Made by a program: the position numbers and the translations under genes. The notes under the pieces were generated by a model. The model saw only the letters and a list, made by a program, of their open reading frames with translations, searched no databases and was not told the origin of the DNA. A stretch of 64,000 bases of DNA from positions 310,001 through 374,000 of the forward strand of contig NZ_FOUU01000001.1 in the NCBI RefSeq assembly GCF_900114975.1, in the 5' to 3' direction. The stretch comes from Thermodesulforhabdus norvegica (GTDB lineage: Bacteria; Desulfobacterota; Syntrophobacteria; Syntrophobacterales; Thermodesulforhabdaceae). Shown piece by piece: positions 63,735 to 64,000 of this stretch (the first letter of the stretch is position 1; each line of letters opens with the position of its first letter).

Positions 63735-64000
63735 CTATTCCTTTACCTCGAAAGAATTCAGAAATTTAATCATCTCCACAATCATACGATCACGCCATAA
63801 TTCTCGGGCTTCCAAATCCGTCCCAAAGGCGGTCTCCAGCAAACTGACTTCTTCTACCACCTTCTCTTTTGCCTCCTCCGGAATCTCGGTCCACGTGGCC
63901 ATATCTTCCCATCTACTCCTGTAGGAAGAAGAAAAGTGTTCAAAAAAACCTTCTATGTCGCCCCCGGCCATACTGGCCCTCATAAAAGGCCCCATAAAAG
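63735..64000 (-). CDS. 3-hydroxyacyl-CoA dehydrogenase-type protein, C-terminal part only
   Basis: About 88 C-terminal codons; the gene continues beyond the right edge. The stretch GPFMRASMAGG, WEDMATWTEIPEEAKEKVVEEV and LWRDRMIVEMIKFLN fits the helical C-terminus of NAD-dependent 3-hydroxyacyl-CoA dehydrogenases, especially the L-carnitine-dehydrogenase-like group. Such an enzyme would make the beta-keto acid cleaved by BKACE. The call depends on weak C-terminal similarity and on context. Confidence 0.55.
   Translation of the reverse strand, partial: FMGPFMRASMAGGDIEGFFEHFSSSYRSRWEDMATWTEIPEEAKEKVVEEVSLLETAFGTDLEARELWRDRMIVEMIKFLNSFEVKE

Overview
This window reads as chromosomal core DNA of a free-living Gram-negative anaerobe. 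I infer a member of the Desulfobacterota (deltaproteobacterial, Syntrophobacteria-like). The evidence is a PorAB-type 2-oxoacid:ferredoxin oxidoreductase, a PxxKW Cys-rich protein, several radical-SAM enzymes, a type IV pilus cassette, an OFA-family transporter, a TAXI-type TRAP importer and CIRCE/HrcA heat-shock control. This assignment rests on gene content only. I see no rRNA, tRNA, CRISPR array, insertion sequence, phage module or replication origin.

Left part (1-24000). A minus-strand translation operon runs ffh-rpsP-khpA-rimM-trmD-(SPOUT methyltransferase)-rplS and leaves the window at base 1. Its rimM carries an in-frame amber codon. Then follow a cytidylate-kinase-like gene, the PxxKW gene with its own promoter and terminator, porAB, a flavoprotein, a YciO/YrdC-type gene, ileS, groESL with CIRCE, a pilB-pilC-pilS cassette, aroB preceded by a small Cys-rich membrane protein, two radical-SAM genes and an M20 peptidase.

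Middle (24000-45600). A solo EF-G gene follows a leader that looks like a transcription attenuator. Next come a 49-codon gene, a flavodoxin with an MJ_1487-like B12-binding/radical-SAM protein, and a cation antiporter followed by an unusual fusion of a CDP-archaeol-synthase-like domain to a metallophosphoesterase. A small cobalamin-type locus (cbiC-btuC-btuD, with an apparent CTG start in btuD) follows, then a UPF0182 membrane protein, a DUF362 protein, NAD kinase, an OFA transporter with a long leader, a Ser/Thr kinase, and a minus-strand trio of Ski2-like helicase, phosphoesterase and acetyltransferase.

Right part (45600-64000). A thioesterase-murJ-PilZ run is followed by a heptad-repeat membrane protein, hrcA-grpE-dnaK under a second CIRCE, three poorly known genes including a ComEA-like HhH protein, and glyQS. 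The last 6 kb look catabolic. A TetR regulator and a BKACE-family beta-keto-acid cleavage enzyme face a minus-strand group of CoA transferase, TAXI binding protein, fused TRAP permease and a small membrane protein, with the 3' part of a probable 3-hydroxyacyl-CoA-dehydrogenase-type gene at the edge. Together they suggest import and CoA-linked breakdown of a beta-hydroxy/beta-keto carboxylate.

Points most worth a second look: the rimM amber codon, the CarS-like/phosphoesterase fusion, the EF-G leader terminator, the CTG start of btuD, the P-loop-less cytidylate-kinase homolog, and the small membrane protein coupled to the TRAP permease. Start codons were moved from the longest open frame wherever a Shine-Dalgarno sequence and family length agreed on a shorter protein.
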